Assembly (NCBI RefSeq): GCF_029227915.1
Contig: NC_079879.1
Coordinates: 26,106,501-26,170,500, forward strand
Source: Hydractinia symbiolongicarpus
Lineage: Eukaryota > Cnidaria > Hydrozoa > Anthoathecata > Hydractiniidae
Direction: 5' to 3'
Length of the DNA: 64,000 nt
Shown: piece after piece, positions 27,454 to 38,253 of the stretch
Layout: every line of letters starts with the position of its first letter
How positions within the stretch are numbered: the first letter of the stretch is position 1
Program-made: the position numbers and the translations under genes
The notes under the pieces: generated by a model
What the model was told of the DNA's origin: nothing
The model's database searches: none
Seen by the model: only the letters and a program-made list of their open reading frames with translations

Positions 27454-28079
27454 CTCAATGTCATCGCTTCTCTCCACTTATTTTGCAAGAATTATTTTTA
27501 TAAAAATAATCAGTAACTTCCGACCCTTCAAGGTTCGATTCTTAAAAATAATCAAAAAAGTGCGTACCGGTTCCAACTAAAAGATGTTCCACGTAGCTTT
27601 TTCGTAACAGGAATAGTCTTAACGAAACAGCAACCTTTTTTGTCACTTTAATAACCACCCCACAAAGGAGAGTGATTTATTAAACCACACTGGGTTATGG
27701 CTTAAAACTACATCTTAATTTCACCTTCCAGTGTATTGGAAACCAGCACTGAGTTTCTTGGGTATATATATATTTTTACATGTATATATATCTTCCTTGT
27801 TGTTGTTTCATTATTTCTGTCAACCGTGGTGAATGTTATTTCATGTTAAAAAATTCTCATTTCGCAGAACAACGAAAGGCGTGGTTTTTCAACCCTGGTC
27901 AGCTTTTCGTTTGGTAATATTACGAAGAAGAATGCAAAGAAAAGTGAAAAGTATTCGCAAAAAAAACGTTTAAAAAGATATTTACCATAATTTGGTGCAT
28001 GAAGTAAGATTACATGACAAAAAAAAAATATTTCGCGTAAGTTTGGATCAGCCAAGACTTTCAGCATTCTGTTACTTGA

Positions 28080-29375
28080 AATTTTGCGTGTTATAAGAAT
28101 TTTGTTCAACAATGCTTCGTCTTCTGAACTTTTCAATTTGACAAAACACACACGTTGATAAATACACCCTCTAAATTTTAAAAGGATGAAACGAATTTAT
28201 TGCTTTATTTTTTCGTGGTGTTTCTGTGAAGTAAAAACTCGAAAATAATTTGGGAGCCTTTTTTTTTCTTTCTTTTTTTTATATATATTGATCGTCTTAT
28301 CGTCAACTTCTCATTGCCATCGACAAGTTCAAAATCCCCCCCCCCCTCAGTTCCCGCTGAATCGTGAGTTCTCGTCCCAAAGATGAACTCGTCGCCCTTA
28401 AATGGGAATCAGCCTTTGGAACTCAATTTATACATAAATTTTGAAGTACTATAAATCTAGGGTATTATAGTGGCAGGCTTGGAAATATACATACATATGT
28501 ATACAATCATTCCGGACAAAAAGGTGTAAAATCTTACTATTATGCGATTTATTCTTTGAGTTTTCTCAAATGTCGGGATATAATGACCCATTTGCACAAT
28601 TCTTGGTTGTGCACGAAGTAAGCATGAGTACAATGTTCGGACATAGATTTGAATAACTTTTATCATGTTTGTATTATTTTTTATTTCTCATTTTTTTATT
28701 TTTTATTTTTCATTATTGTGGAAAAAAACTTTTTTGATTTCCGCCGACCGCTACGCGAGGCGGAATCTTTAAAATCGCCTTGAGGGATACAGGGAGAGAC
28801 AGCGCAGCTAGGCTGGATGCACGGGGTTGTGATATTAAGGCTTTAGGCTAAAATATTTGCGCGGACCCTGTCATTGTTATTACCTGAGAAGCCAATAGGA
28901 AAGCGTTGTTTGGTTTACAACTAATAAGAGTACAGATTGTAAATGATCTGATCTTCACGATCTTCTAGTATTCTACATTCCTTAGCTTTGGGCTATGACC
29001 AAAAGCATTTTGAATCCTTGTTGTACGAATCTTGTCCTTTGGCTGTGCCTGTGGGGAATTTCTTTTAGGGTTGGCTTGCTGGTGGGAACTCCAGAGTAGT
29101 TTATATTATAGTATACTGGATATAAGGTAAGAATTATTGTATTTTGATTATAGCTAGCTGGTGTTTTTTAGCTGATCTGCGCATGTCTTTGTCTAGTCAC
29201 CAAGAAGCTAGCTAAGCTATAGATGAATTCCGTGTTTACATTATTGTGCACATGCGCACTAAATGGCAGGAAAGAAACCGCAATGTACGGAAGAACAACA
29301 AGGGTTTAGACCGTGCTGTAGCCAGATATTTCAGTAGAGGATTTATTTTAAAACAGTTTTAAAGTTATTTCAGAG
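28080..29375. other. Intergenic, low-complexity tracts, no gene recognised
   Basis: AT-rich, with a run of 11 C near 28338 and T-rich stretches. An imperfect short palindrome containing CCGACCGCTACGCGAGGCGG lies near 28743, which may be part of a transposon edge. No coding signal. Confidence 0.5.
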
Positions 29376-31169
29376 TTAGTTGTTAAACATGCCTGATTCA
29401 TGCTGTGCTGCACAGCCGTAATGATACCACTCTATTTGGCAATCTTTAGCATCACAAGCAATCATTGGTGGGAAACTTGGACACCGGCATTTGCAATATA
29501 ATTTGACAAGCATTTCATTTTTGGGATCTTTTTTACGGCTAACTATTTCAGGGAGAATAAATTTGTAAAAGACTTCAGATAATTTTGATACCAGTAATTC
29601 ACAGAATTTTTCATCATTTTCTATTTTGATAATCATTGTGTCACCTGACTTGTCTCCTTGTGTCCAAATAAAAAAATGGCAATAATTTGTGTTTGTGACT
29701 AACATTTGCTGTTGTACTTGAACGTAGTACTGATGTTTTCTTTTTATGATACCCTGTGCATCAACTGGAAATTCTTTATCTGATTCACAACCGTCAAGGC
29801 CATTCTTGTATTTATAAGGACACTTGACTTCAACCACACCAATGCCATGGCACTGACAACTAACCATGCTGTCAGGGGAAGCTCCAATGAAATGGTATTT
29901 TGCATTGACATGTAAACCTGTTTTACTAATGGTTATATTTTCATGATTTTTTTTAACTAATTTTTTATAGTGTTCTAATGCAAGGGACTCCATTTTTCTC
30001 CCATAATTTGTAGCTGCAGTGTTTATTTCTCTGTTGTATTGCATTATGTTATTTAGGATATTTTTCCATACTTAATGTGTAGGCAAATTTTGCAACTGAT
30101 GCTGTAATTCTACCAGCTCTGTATGATTTCCAAATTTTGCTATCACTTTGTATATGGTAACTTCGGTTTAATTGTCGTACATTTTTTGACTTTGTGTCAT
30201 TTCATTATCAATAAATCTTTTTTTGCCTGTAACATCCAAAGTAATATCATCGAAATTTATTGCTTCTGGTAAATAAAGAGTGGTAAGGGGTTCTGGCAGA
30301 TTACAAATTTTGTTTTCACTGTCATCCTCCTCAGCAGTATCAGTTGCACTTGTGTCATAAGCATCAGGAAGTATATCTATAGCCTTTAAAATAGCTGATT
30401 CCTTGCTAATATTTTTTTAATTCTAACATTTTCCTCTTTTTGAATTCACATGAACCAGCCATAGGATCGTCGAAGCTATATGGTTTTTTATCTTCACTGT
30501 TTTGATTTTCAACTACTAGTGGAACTTTTTGTGCAAATTTGGGCCTGGAGAAATTAATTGCAGTCAATGGAACAGGAATTGCTTGCCTCCTTGATTTTTG
30601 TAAAACCTTTTATGTGATGTAGAAGAAGCAGATAAATTGTCAGTTTTTCTGAAGTAATGTTTGCCATGCTTACCCTGCCATACACTTGCAATTAGCAGTA
30701 AAGATCCACCCTCCAGACTTGTTTACTGCATACTTCGTAGCATTGTTGTTTTTGTCCTTGTCTCTGACTAGGCAATACCTGAAAGTCAAAAGAAATATGT
30801 TTAAAATATTTATTAGTTTCATATGGCTAGCTAGCTGTATCAGGAAAGAATACCTACCTCAGATTTAATAAAACAATAATCATAGTTATTGTCGATTGCA
30901 TGGTAAAATACGTCCTGTACATGACCACTCACATAAAAGTTATAGGCTTCCAACGACCTGTATGCTTTCATAGCTTTATGTGAAAATTCGCTCAGATATT
31001 GGTACATATCACCCCAAGTTAAATCAGGCATTAAAGCAACATTATTACTCCAGTTCTCCAGTATATAAGGATCAGGCAATATTGTCTCGTCGGATAAAGT
31101 TAACTTCTTTTTATATTGTTTTCTATCATCCTCGTGCATAGAGGCATAATATTCAGATCCCTTCCACAT
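29376..31169 (-). pseudogene. Relic of a SWIM + YqaJ-nuclease transposon gene with C-terminal PHD-like finger
   Basis: Reading leftward: an intact first exon (30858-31169, ATG at 31169; LPDPY, W.D.YQYL, AYRSLEAYNFYVSGHV) and a second exon beginning at 30778. The second exon contains GGWIFTANCKCMAG, the start of a SWIM zinc site. Next come a linker with several frame changes and in-frame stops (about 30050-30640), then a long open stretch (29376-30044). That stretch has a YqaJ/lambda-exonuclease-like nuclease core (FIGASPDSMV ... GVVEVKCPYK ... YYVQVQQQM: D...ExK...Q), and ends in a Cys/His PHD-like finger (YCKCRC ... WYHYGC). The family is common in cnidarian repeats and YqaJ genes accompany some Harbinger-type (ISL2EU) elements, so it is probably transposon-borne. 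No terminal repeats were found. The breaks indicate it is dead. Confidence 0.75.
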
Positions 31170-32611
31170 GGCTAGGTCGCATTAAACGTGCTCAACTTAA
31201 TTTTGTTATAATTTCTGCCAGTTCCTTGCGCGTCCGCAAAAATGTAAACAAATGATGTCACACGGGAATTCATCTATAGCTAGAATAGGTAAAGCTAGCT
31301 AGCTACCAGAAAAGCAAAGTTTTTAGTTGTGTTAATAGTTAGCCAACTGGATGTAGGTAGCTACCCCTTTTGTCTTTAGTTTTACAAGGGTTTTAATTAT
31401 CCATTTTATTCCCCCACTAACCAGAGACGCATTCTAGGTACAAAATATTTTTTTGATTGGATGAAATTATACTTGAATTCTGTAAAATCACTTGTCCCTA
31501 GCTACAGTTAACCTCATCATATAGTAGCTAGCTAGTTAGACATGTTTCATTATGACACAATGGTGTTTATACCCCATACGCAAATTGACAGGCTAAAATA
31601 TGCAGGGGATAAGCCATGGACTATTTTATTTCAAACTTTATATCAAAGATTTGTGTATTGCTCACTTATATACTATGTTTTAATCATTTTTTACATCTAT
31701 ATTATAACCAGGACTTGTATTTTTTTTGTAAGCTGAAAATCCAGTCCAGATATATATATACGTTTAGCCTTTCTAATTCACGACATCGTCGACACTGCAA
31801 CTGGCCCAGGCGAATACCCAGGTGTTAACAAAAATTACCGATTTACGTTGCCATGTATTCGCCATGGGGTTTATTGCAGTTGGTGTGACTTAATTTACAT
31901 ATATAAGCTTTATTCTCATTTTCTTATAAATTTCTCTCTAAATGTAACTACCATTTGTGTATGGGAGCATACAATCACAAACAAAATATAAATTGCCCAC
32001 ATGAAACAGAGTTTGCTAACTTAGAGCAGGAAAATGGTAGTTCATGTTGAATTTTTTGCCAACAAGAAATAAATTAAATTAGAAAGGCTGATGTTTAAAT
32101 ACCTTCATAGACTATAAGAACAAAATTATGCGTCTACAATTGCTATATAAGACAATTAAAAAACACTTGAGGGTGACAAAGCGTAAAATCTGCTGAAATT
32201 TAGAAGTTACTATAGAAAACCTGACCCTATTAAAATGAAAGCAGCTTTAAACTTAGCCAGGAGACGCAGCGTAACCGGGAGATCAAGGTAGTTAAGGTGG
32301 GAAAAAGTACGCTGGGTCTTAAACGATTTTTCTGCGGCCAAAATCTGGCCGAACTTTTTGATTGGCTAATTCTATTATTCTCTGCTCACGTGATTATTAT
32401 CGGAGATAGCCCTTTTCATCCTGAATATTCCAGCGAGTGGTTTCACTCACCATATTAAACATTAGTATTCTACAAAATTTTTACCAAAGTAAGATTTGGC
32501 CAAGCTTGGTAAACAACTCACAGATAAATTAAAATGTCCTCTGAAGCGATTATTACATTGTTCGATTTAAACTTGGGGTTTCCGCTGAGTAATTCGTTCG
32601 CGTCTAAGCTT
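31170..32611. other. Intergenic, CTAG-rich, with one imperfect hairpin repeat
   Basis: No gene recognised. Clustered AGCTAGCTA words occur near 31290-31330 and 31525. An imperfect inverted repeat at about 31789-31892 pairs GGCGAATAC with GTATTCGCC and GCAACTGG with its inverse, a MITE-like hairpin. Confidence 0.5.
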
Positions 32612-32613
32612 TA

Positions 32614-32636
32614 CAGTAGACTCCCGGTTATTCGAA
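32614..32636 (+). repeat. pogo-like left terminal inverted repeat
   Basis: Starts CAGTAGACTCCCGG directly after TA. Extra GGTTATTCGAA copies follow to about 32765. Confidence 0.92.
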
Positions 32637-32916
32637 CCTGCACTTATTCGAATAATTCGGTTATTCGAAGTGAGATGGCGTTCCCCTTGGATCTGCTTAC
32701 CCAACTCAGGCAAAAACACTCTCGGTTATTCGAACTTCAGTTATTCGAATAATTCGGTTATTCGAAGTGATTTTTATTCCCCTTGGGGCCAATTATAGGC
32801 TAAGTCACCCTCAGTTATTCGAATTTTTCTTATTGGGAGATCGTCGAGTGAGAACATTGATTTTCTGCGATTAAAACACTTTTTTTCTTCAAAAAATCAG
32901 GTTTCAATATTCATGG

Positions 32917-33339
32917 CTATTTACACTCTTCAAGCAATTTCTTCAAAAGTTCAATATTCTCCTTCGGTCCAGAGAATTGAAGCAAACAGGGGATCCTCAA
33001 TCCCTTATCATCTCCAAAGTTAGTTCTTTTCCCTGTCACTTTTACTTTGCAAGTACACAACATCTCTGACTTCAGAAAGTAAAATATCGTTTTGGCAAAT
33101 TTTCCTGTTTTTCCTTTAGGCAAATGACCAACAATATCTCCTTTTTTGCAGACCGCCACTGCATATTTGTCTATGTCGTTTGTTGGTTCCATTTTAGCTT
33201 CTAGGACTTCACCAATAACAGCGTCCCATTTCTTTTGATACTCATGATATCCCATAACGGTTGAGTTACTCTCATAATACTTGATAAGAATGATTTCTAT
33301 CGGCTGTGTTTCGTTGATTATCATTGAAACAAGATCCAT
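32917..33339 (-). CDS. HIRAN-domain protein carried by the pogo-like element
   Basis: A 140-residue frame from the ATG at 33337-33339 to 32917 (the frame is open slightly upstream but only from GTG). The body matches the HIRAN fold pattern: WDAVIGEVL, then EPTNDIDKYAVAV, GDIVGHLPKG and, later, CKVKVTGKR and the GLRIPCLLQF strand. HIRAN domains, best known from HLTF and Rad5, bind DNA 3' ends or damaged DNA. The gene lies between the left end and the transposase and is transcribed away from it, so it is inside the transposon. It is intact whereas the transposase is not. It may aid transposition or repair, or be a captured host gene; this is inference. Confidence 0.75.
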   Translation of the reverse strand: MDLVSMIINETQPIEIILIKYYESNSTVMGYHEYQKKWDAVIGEVLEAKMEPTNDIDKYAVAVCKKGDIVGHLPKGKTGKFAKTIFYFLKSEMLCTCKVKVTGKRTNFGDDKGLRIPCLLQFSGPKENIELLKKLLEECK

Positions 33340-33567
33340 TGTAATTTTCACTTCTTCGTCCTAATTGTGGTGTGACTGCTTTGTTGTTGTGTTGTTTCGT
33401 TTCGTTTTATAACATTCGAACGTTTTAAAAGGATCATTCAAAATTCGAACGTTTCCTTTGATTTTCAAACGTTTCATCTAATTTTCGAACGTTTCGAAAG
33501 CTCGATTAAAAAACAAGTGGGTGGATGTAAACAAACTTTTTAAAGGCTCTTCAAATCCACATTAAAG

Positions 33568-33641
33568 ATGGCAACCGCTCAGACAACGTCAAGGAAGAAA
33601 ACTGTTCTGACGATCAAAGAAAAATATCTTGCTTTGAAAGA
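33568..33641 (+). pseudogene. pogo-like transposase, first 25 codons before the Polinton insertion
   Basis: ATG at 33568 opens a basic start and the beginning of a CENP-B-type helix-turn-helix (LTIKEKYLALKE). The frame is cut by the Polinton at 33642 and resumes at 49175. The final bases AAAGA (33637-33641) recur at 49175-49179 as the target duplication. Confidence 0.8.
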
Positions 33642-34026
33642 AGAGATAGGAAAATGCCGATCCTAGGACAATCATGTCAAATAAGCGGGCATCCACGTTA
33701 AATCAACGTAAAAGGTCCATAAAATCCCTTAGCACTTTACCACTCCACGTCAAATCATAGATCATGCCCGTTAAATCAACGATAGAGGAGTCAATAAATC
33801 CATGAGCAGTTTACCACTTTACGTCAAATCATAGATCATACCCGTTAAATCAACGATAGAAGAGTCCATAAAATCCGTTAGCACTTTACCACTTTACGTT
33901 AAATTATAGAGCATGCTCTATAATATCCGTCCAAAACCCCCTCCATCCCCCACCCCCTCCCCGTCCCATGGGTCCCTCCCCACCCTCCCCTGTTGTGTCC
34001 TATAAATTATAGTGATATGTGTCTAT
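33642..34026 (+). repeat. Polinton left terminal inverted repeat
   Basis: 385 bases, matching the right repeat with only two differences noticed by eye (near 33821 and 33930). The outer part holds three tandem units of 73-74 bases, each starting TTAAATCAACG (33698, 33771, 33845). Then come a palindrome, ATTATAGAGCA and its inverse (near 33903-33924), and a C-rich tract (about 33935-33992). Confidence 0.95.
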
Positions 34027-34049
34027 CTTTACCAGAAACAAGTAAAGAT
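34025..34049 (-). terminator. 3'-end hairpin of the 111-aa gene
   Basis: ATCTTTAC (34025-34032) pairs with GTAAAGAT (34042-34049) around a 9-base loop, 20 bases past the stop of the leftward gene. It closely resembles the hairpin at 42227-42251 after the integrase. A terminator or RNA 3'-end role is inferred. Confidence 0.6.
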
Positions 34050-34068
34050 GATTGCAATGTTGCAAGGT

Positions 34069-34404
34069 TTAGCGCCACATAATGTCATAACTGAAGAATC
34101 GATTTTGATGATTCTTTTGAGATTGTTTGAGACCATTTGATCTGACAAAGGCATCACCCTTCCAACCATAATCCTTCAATTCAACACAAAGTCTTGTGGG
34201 CAACCATGTCTTATATTTATTTCCTATTCTATCTTGAACCTCCGCATACATAGATTTTTCAGAAAGAGCACCAGGTCCTGATATTTCCATCTCTTTCACA
34301 TATTTAACAAGGTAAATCTCGTTTTCAGGTAGATCCCTCCACTTTATGATTGGAGCAACTTGTTCTATGTTTTGTTCAAATTCTTCAACTGTTGGAAAAT
34401 CCAT
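34069..34404 (-). CDS. Polinton protein of unknown function, 111 aa
   Basis: ATG at 34402-34404; a GTG extends the frame five codons upstream but is unlikely to be a start in an animal gene. The protein begins MDFPTVEEFEQN and has alternating hydrophobic strands (EIYLVKYVKEM, SMYAEVQDRIGNKYKTWLP), like a small beta-rich or OB-like fold. It has no signal or membrane segment. I do not recognise a named family. It is the outermost gene at the left end and reads toward the terminal repeat. Confidence 0.75.
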   Translation of the reverse strand: MDFPTVEEFEQNIEQVAPIIKWRDLPENEIYLVKYVKEMEISGPGALSEKSMYAEVQDRIGNKYKTWLPTRLCVELKDYGWKGDAFVRSNGLKQSQKNHQNRFFSYDIMWR

Positions 34405-34450
34405 TGTGTTTATATTCACGATTATATCTCTTTATACCACTTTCAAGATT

Positions 34451-35671
34451 CTATCGGAAAGCATACCATATACCAAATGCTGCTGTCAAAGATAAAATAA
34501 GAGCGATCTTCTCATCTTCATGTGTACTACCACCGGTAGCGCTAGTATCACTAACACCGGTAGTACCCGTAATGTGTTTATCTGTAGTATCCACGTGGTG
34601 TACGGTAATGTGTTTATCAGGATGATCAGGATGGATATCAGGATGATCGGGTGTTACCGGCTTCTTTTTAGTTATCTTTTTATGTGATTCGGTTGTTTTT
34701 TCGGTAACATTGACCTTTCGATTAATACCGATGGTAAGATCCTCACCAGATATCAAAATCTTGTTGTTGTAACCCACCACACCGGTCTTAATTCTGAGAT
34801 TCATGTCACTAGGTATCATATAAATACCTTGTCCAACCGAATAATCAACCTTACTTGAAGCGTAGTTTAACGTATCCTGATAACGCTTAATATCCTCCTG
34901 AATATCAACCCTACGGTTAACAATGTCTTCAAGGTTATTCATAAAAACTCTTTGGGCGGTCAGAGCACTTGAATCATTACCAAGGATGGAGGAGCGTGCC
35001 GAGGCCTGAGAACTAAGAACTAGATAGGCATAGGCTCTAACACTGCTAGAGATCTTCACAAGGCCCGTTTTTGTAAATCCATCGGATTTTTCCACAATCC
35101 ACCGCGTCATGGAGTCGTTAGTGAAATAACTCAACCCGGGAGTTGGATAGTCTTTACGTCTTTTTTGATATGAACTGAAAAAGTACTGACCTCTGTATTT
35201 CATGGGGTTGGAATCAACATCATACTCGCCACAGATTTTTAGAAATTCCTCATTTGAATAGGGATTATCATATTGATTAAAACTATTCTCAAAGGGTAGA
35301 GGTGTCTGCAGGCGCTTAATGATTCGTCTAATGTGATAATACACATGAAAACGATATATTGACCTGACCATAGATCTACCATCCTTAAGGTGTTCGGAAC
35401 TTACCCCACAGGCACTTGAAGCGCACCAAGTGGCGAAATTTAGCTGGGTTTGCCATAGTCTAAAAGGTTGCTCATTCCAAATTCTCATACGTTGCGCGTT
35501 TTGACTAAGTTCATAATTGGTAAAAATATTAGGAAAGGAAGCGGGGAAAGAACCACTTTCAGACACAATAATAGCCTGTTTGTACAGATCCCTAGCGCTC
35601 AATATTTGAAGATCCAGACCTCCATTTGGTTTATATGTCGCATTCGGGTTATATCTGAAAATGTCATCCAT
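34451..35671 (-). CDS. Polinton protein of unknown function, 406 aa, C-terminal membrane segment
   Basis: ATG at 35669-35671. It is mostly soluble for 330 residues, followed by a low-complexity linker rich in His, Asp, Pro, Thr and Lys (PDHPDIHPDHPDKH), then a hydrophobic C-terminal helix (IALILSLTAAFGIWYAF). This suggests a virion or membrane-anchored protein with a stalk-like linker. It is divergent from the minor capsid gene, with 38 bases between the two start codons, so they must share a compact two-way promoter. Function unknown. Confidence 0.8.
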   Translation of the reverse strand: MDDIFRYNPNATYKPNGGLDLQILSARDLYKQAIIVSESGSFPASFPNIFTNYELSQNAQRMRIWNEQPFRLWQTQLNFATWCASSACGVSSEHLKDGRSMVRSIYRFHVYYHIRRIIKRLQTPLPFENSFNQYDNPYSNEEFLKICGEYDVDSNPMKYRGQYFFSSYQKRRKDYPTPGLSYFTNDSMTRWIVEKSDGFTKTGLVKISSSVRAYAYLVLSSQASARSSILGNDSSALTAQRVFMNNLEDIVNRRVDIQEDIKRYQDTLNYASSKVDYSVGQGIYMIPSDMNLRIKTGVVGYNNKILISGEDLTIGINRKVNVTEKTTESHKKITKKKPVTPDHPDIHPDHPDKHITVHHVDTTDKHITGTTGVSDTSATGGSTHEDEKIALILSLTAAFGIWYAFR

Positions 35672-35709
35672 TCTTTGATTTAAATATATTCACAATCTCT
35701 AATATAATA

Positions 35710-36270
35710 ATGTATATCACAATAAAGGACGTAAATAGCGAGAAGAAAATCTATTTGTATCAACCGATAGACAACTCGCATGGTACAAAGGAGGTTGCGA
35801 TCGTGGAGACGTTTTCAGACAATGTCACATATGTGGTTGCAGATCCAATAGATATACTCTTGGTTGATGGAGTTACCAAGGTTAGGTTACTACAGGGTCA
35901 GCACTACACGGGGAGGGAGTTGAATTCAATCGTGAGAGGTGATGTAAAATCAACACAACTAGCTATAAAATCTAAGTTGGGTAAAATATTCAATCTAGGG
36001 GGTATAACGGAACTACATTTTAATCTTAATGAATTGGATAATTCATTAAATCTTAAAGATGGTGAATATAGCAACAACCTGATGACATATCATATATCCG
36101 AGTATGGTGATTTCACATTTAATGAACCGAAAAACCCACAATATAAGAAACTAAAGAAAGGTTTACTTCAATCACTTACCATGAGAGTCACGGGTCAGGA
36201 TGGTAAGGTGCTATGGGGTGGTATGAAGACAACAGTTACCCTACACATAAGAGATACGGTGGACGGATGA
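35710..36270 (+). CDS. Probable Polinton minor capsid (penton-like) protein
   Basis: 186 residues from ATG 35710. The sequence is beta-rich without membrane segments, as expected for a single jelly-roll protein. The position directly before the major capsid gene and the size fit the minor capsid protein of Polintons. The assignment rests on gene order and character more than on motifs. It would occupy the capsid vertices. Confidence 0.65.
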   Translation: MYITIKDVNSEKKIYLYQPIDNSHGTKEVAIVETFSDNVTYVVADPIDILLVDGVTKVRLLQGQHYTGRELNSIVRGDVKSTQLAIKSKLGKIFNLGGITELHFNLNELDNSLNLKDGEYSNNLMTYHISEYGDFTFNEPKNPQYKKLKKGLLQSLTMRVTGQDGKVLWGGMKTTVTLHIRDTVDG

Positions 36271-36330
36271 TACATATAGCTAGCATTAACCGAATTAAAG
36301 TAAAATAAAATAAAAGTAATATGGAATAGC

Positions 36331-37644
36331 ATGGAATACGGGAAAAAGTTAAACCCAGAACGTTCACTTAGAATCGCACATGGCGTAAAAGGAACGCATC
36401 AAAAAGTAATTGTCACTCACAACCCAAGTGAGATTGATCAGAACCAGTTACTCCTGATTAGGTTCCCTAATTTAGGTAACGATGATGTCATTGTTCCGGG
36501 TACTTCGAAACTAAGTTTCGACATTGATCTCGAATCAAAAGCCGACACGAAGAGAACATTGGTCTCTAACATCGGGAGGGCAATTGTTAAAAAGCTAGCT
36601 ATCAAGTTCGAGGGTACCGAGATTCTGAGCATTGATGACTTTGATCTTTTCGGGTGCTACAGAGATTTATGGCTGACAAAGCATGAGAAGGGGAACTCAA
36701 TCAGACAGGGTATCATATCCGATGATGGTTGCACGGAAAATTGCATGAAACTGAGAGTTGGAGCCGCGGATAAAGATACATCGGAGGTAGCGGACAAAGC
36801 AATCTATGATGCGTATAAAAACAAGTTTACCATACCTCTGGATTTTGAAATGTTGGATAGCACGATCCCATATTATCAGGCTGGATTAGGTAATAGGCTG
36901 TGTTATTAAATAACATTCAACAATTATGACAGGGTAGTACTATCAACACCTACCAAACCTTCCGGTTCGGCCTCGGCACCGGCACCGGATGCTAAATACA
37001 AAATCTCCAACATATCTCTCGAATATGAGATTGTGACACAACCCACACTTGCCAGATTCATCTCAAATGAATACGAAAACATGGCTGTACTTTATGACAG
37101 ATTTCTGAGACAAATTAGGGTGGATAAGTCGGACACAACGTGGAATTGGTCATTCAATACACCTTGCAAGTCTCTGAAGGGTATATTGGTTTTGTTTGAA
37201 GACGAACAAGCCTACAAACGAGATACTAGTAAGTTCTACAATCCGAAAATTAAAAAGGTATCCGCAATAGTTGAGGGTAAGCCTAACCAACTTTTCGCTC
37301 AGGGGATGCAACCGTTTGAGCATTATGGTGAAATATGCAAGTATTTCGCTGAGGGTAAGCAAAGGGATGGTAACGCAGGTGAAATACAAAAACATTTACA
37401 ATTACACAATGTGAAGGTCGCGGACTACCTAACCACGAAATATGCTCTATGGCTGGATTTCAGAACCATAGATGAAAACTCACTGCACGGGACCGGTCGA
37501 CGGATTGAAAATGCGAGCGAGGGTATCACACTGCAAGTTGAAAAGACGGCCGAAACAGCGGGATCCTTAAACGCTTACATATATCTAATCATGGATGCTC
37601 AATTAAATATTCAAAACGGTGAAATTATGGATGTACTATATTAA
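36331..37644 (+). pseudogene. Polinton major capsid protein, interrupted by an in-frame stop
   Basis: The frame opens at ATG 36331 and ends at TAA 37642-37644, but a TAA at 36907-36909 stops it after 192 codons. Beyond the stop the same frame stays open to the end, so this is a point change and not a shift. Both halves have the beta-rich character of a double jelly-roll capsid protein (PGTSKLSFDIDL, EILSIDDFDLFGCYRDLW in the first; FISNEYENMAVLYDRF, LKGILVLFEDE in the second). About 437 codons in all is shorter than some Polinton capsids. It forms the shell when whole. As it stands this copy would give only a fragment unless the stop is read through or is a sequencing error. Confidence 0.8.
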
Positions 37645-37645
37645 G

Positions 37646-38242
37646 ATGGACTACATGAAAGAACCCCACACGGCACTATTCGTCGGTCCAACCGGCTGCG
37701 GAAAATCCAAACGCGTAGTAACGCTACTAGAGAGTGAATACTTTGATCACTTCGATTTCATTGTGATTATATGTCCAACATTAAGATGGAATAAGACATA
37801 TATGTGTCGAAAATGGTTTTGGAACGACAGATATGTGATTCTAATTGAGCCCAGAGGTATGTTGTATGAATGGATCCAAAAGATGACGGATTTATTCGCG
37901 GGATACAAAACATTATTCCTGATCGATGACATTATCGCGGATGAAAAACTGGATAAAAAGAGGCAACCGCTGCTGGAGCTGGCCATCAGCGGTCGTCATC
38001 GAAACGACACAATGTGGTTACTCACACAATCATACACCGCGATACCGAAGAACTTACGAAGGCAGGCAAAAATGTTATATGTGTGGTATCCGAAGGACAG
38101 ACATGATCTCGCAACTATCCACGAAGAGAATGATGTCATTGAATCATCGGAGATCCAGAAGGTTAAGGAAAGGCTAAAAGATGGTAAATATACACATTTA
38201 GTCATGAGGATGGAACATCCAAGAACACACGTTATTTGTTAG
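37646..38242 (+). CDS. Packaging ATPase (FtsK/HerA, A32-like)
   Basis: 198 residues. I take the ATG at 37646, one base after the capsid stop; an upstream start at 37619 would overlap the capsid frame. The Walker A motif GPTGCGKS is at residues 14-21. The Walker B motif, LFLIDD, has its acidic pair at residues 94-95. A sensor-like LLTQSY follows near 125-130. These ATPases drive genome packaging into capsids in Polintons, adenovirus-like and giant-virus relatives. It is directly linked to the capsid gene, so the two may share a transcript. A 12-bp-stem hairpin follows 11 bases after the stop. Confidence 0.92.
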   Translation: MDYMKEPHTALFVGPTGCGKSKRVVTLLESEYFDHFDFIVIICPTLRWNKTYMCRKWFWNDRYVILIEPRGMLYEWIQKMTDLFAGYKTLFLIDDIIADEKLDKKRQPLLELAISGRHRNDTMWLLTQSYTAIPKNLRRQAKMLYVWYPKDRHDLATIHEENDVIESSEIQKVKERLKDGKYTHLVMRMEHPRTHVIC

Positions 38243-38253
38243 ATTGGAAGTTT

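Larger units (their letters stand above)
25669..28079. repeat. 1.2-kb direct tandem duplication
   Basis: Copy 1 is about 25669-26873 and copy 2 about 26874-28079, offset 1205 bases. The sequences look the same throughout except that copy 2 has one extra A in a poly-A run (near 28020). The junctions share an AATT microhomology. Each copy includes a hairpin MITE and part of the dispersed repeat, with no credible gene. It is either a very recent duplication or an assembly artefact. Confidence 0.9.
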
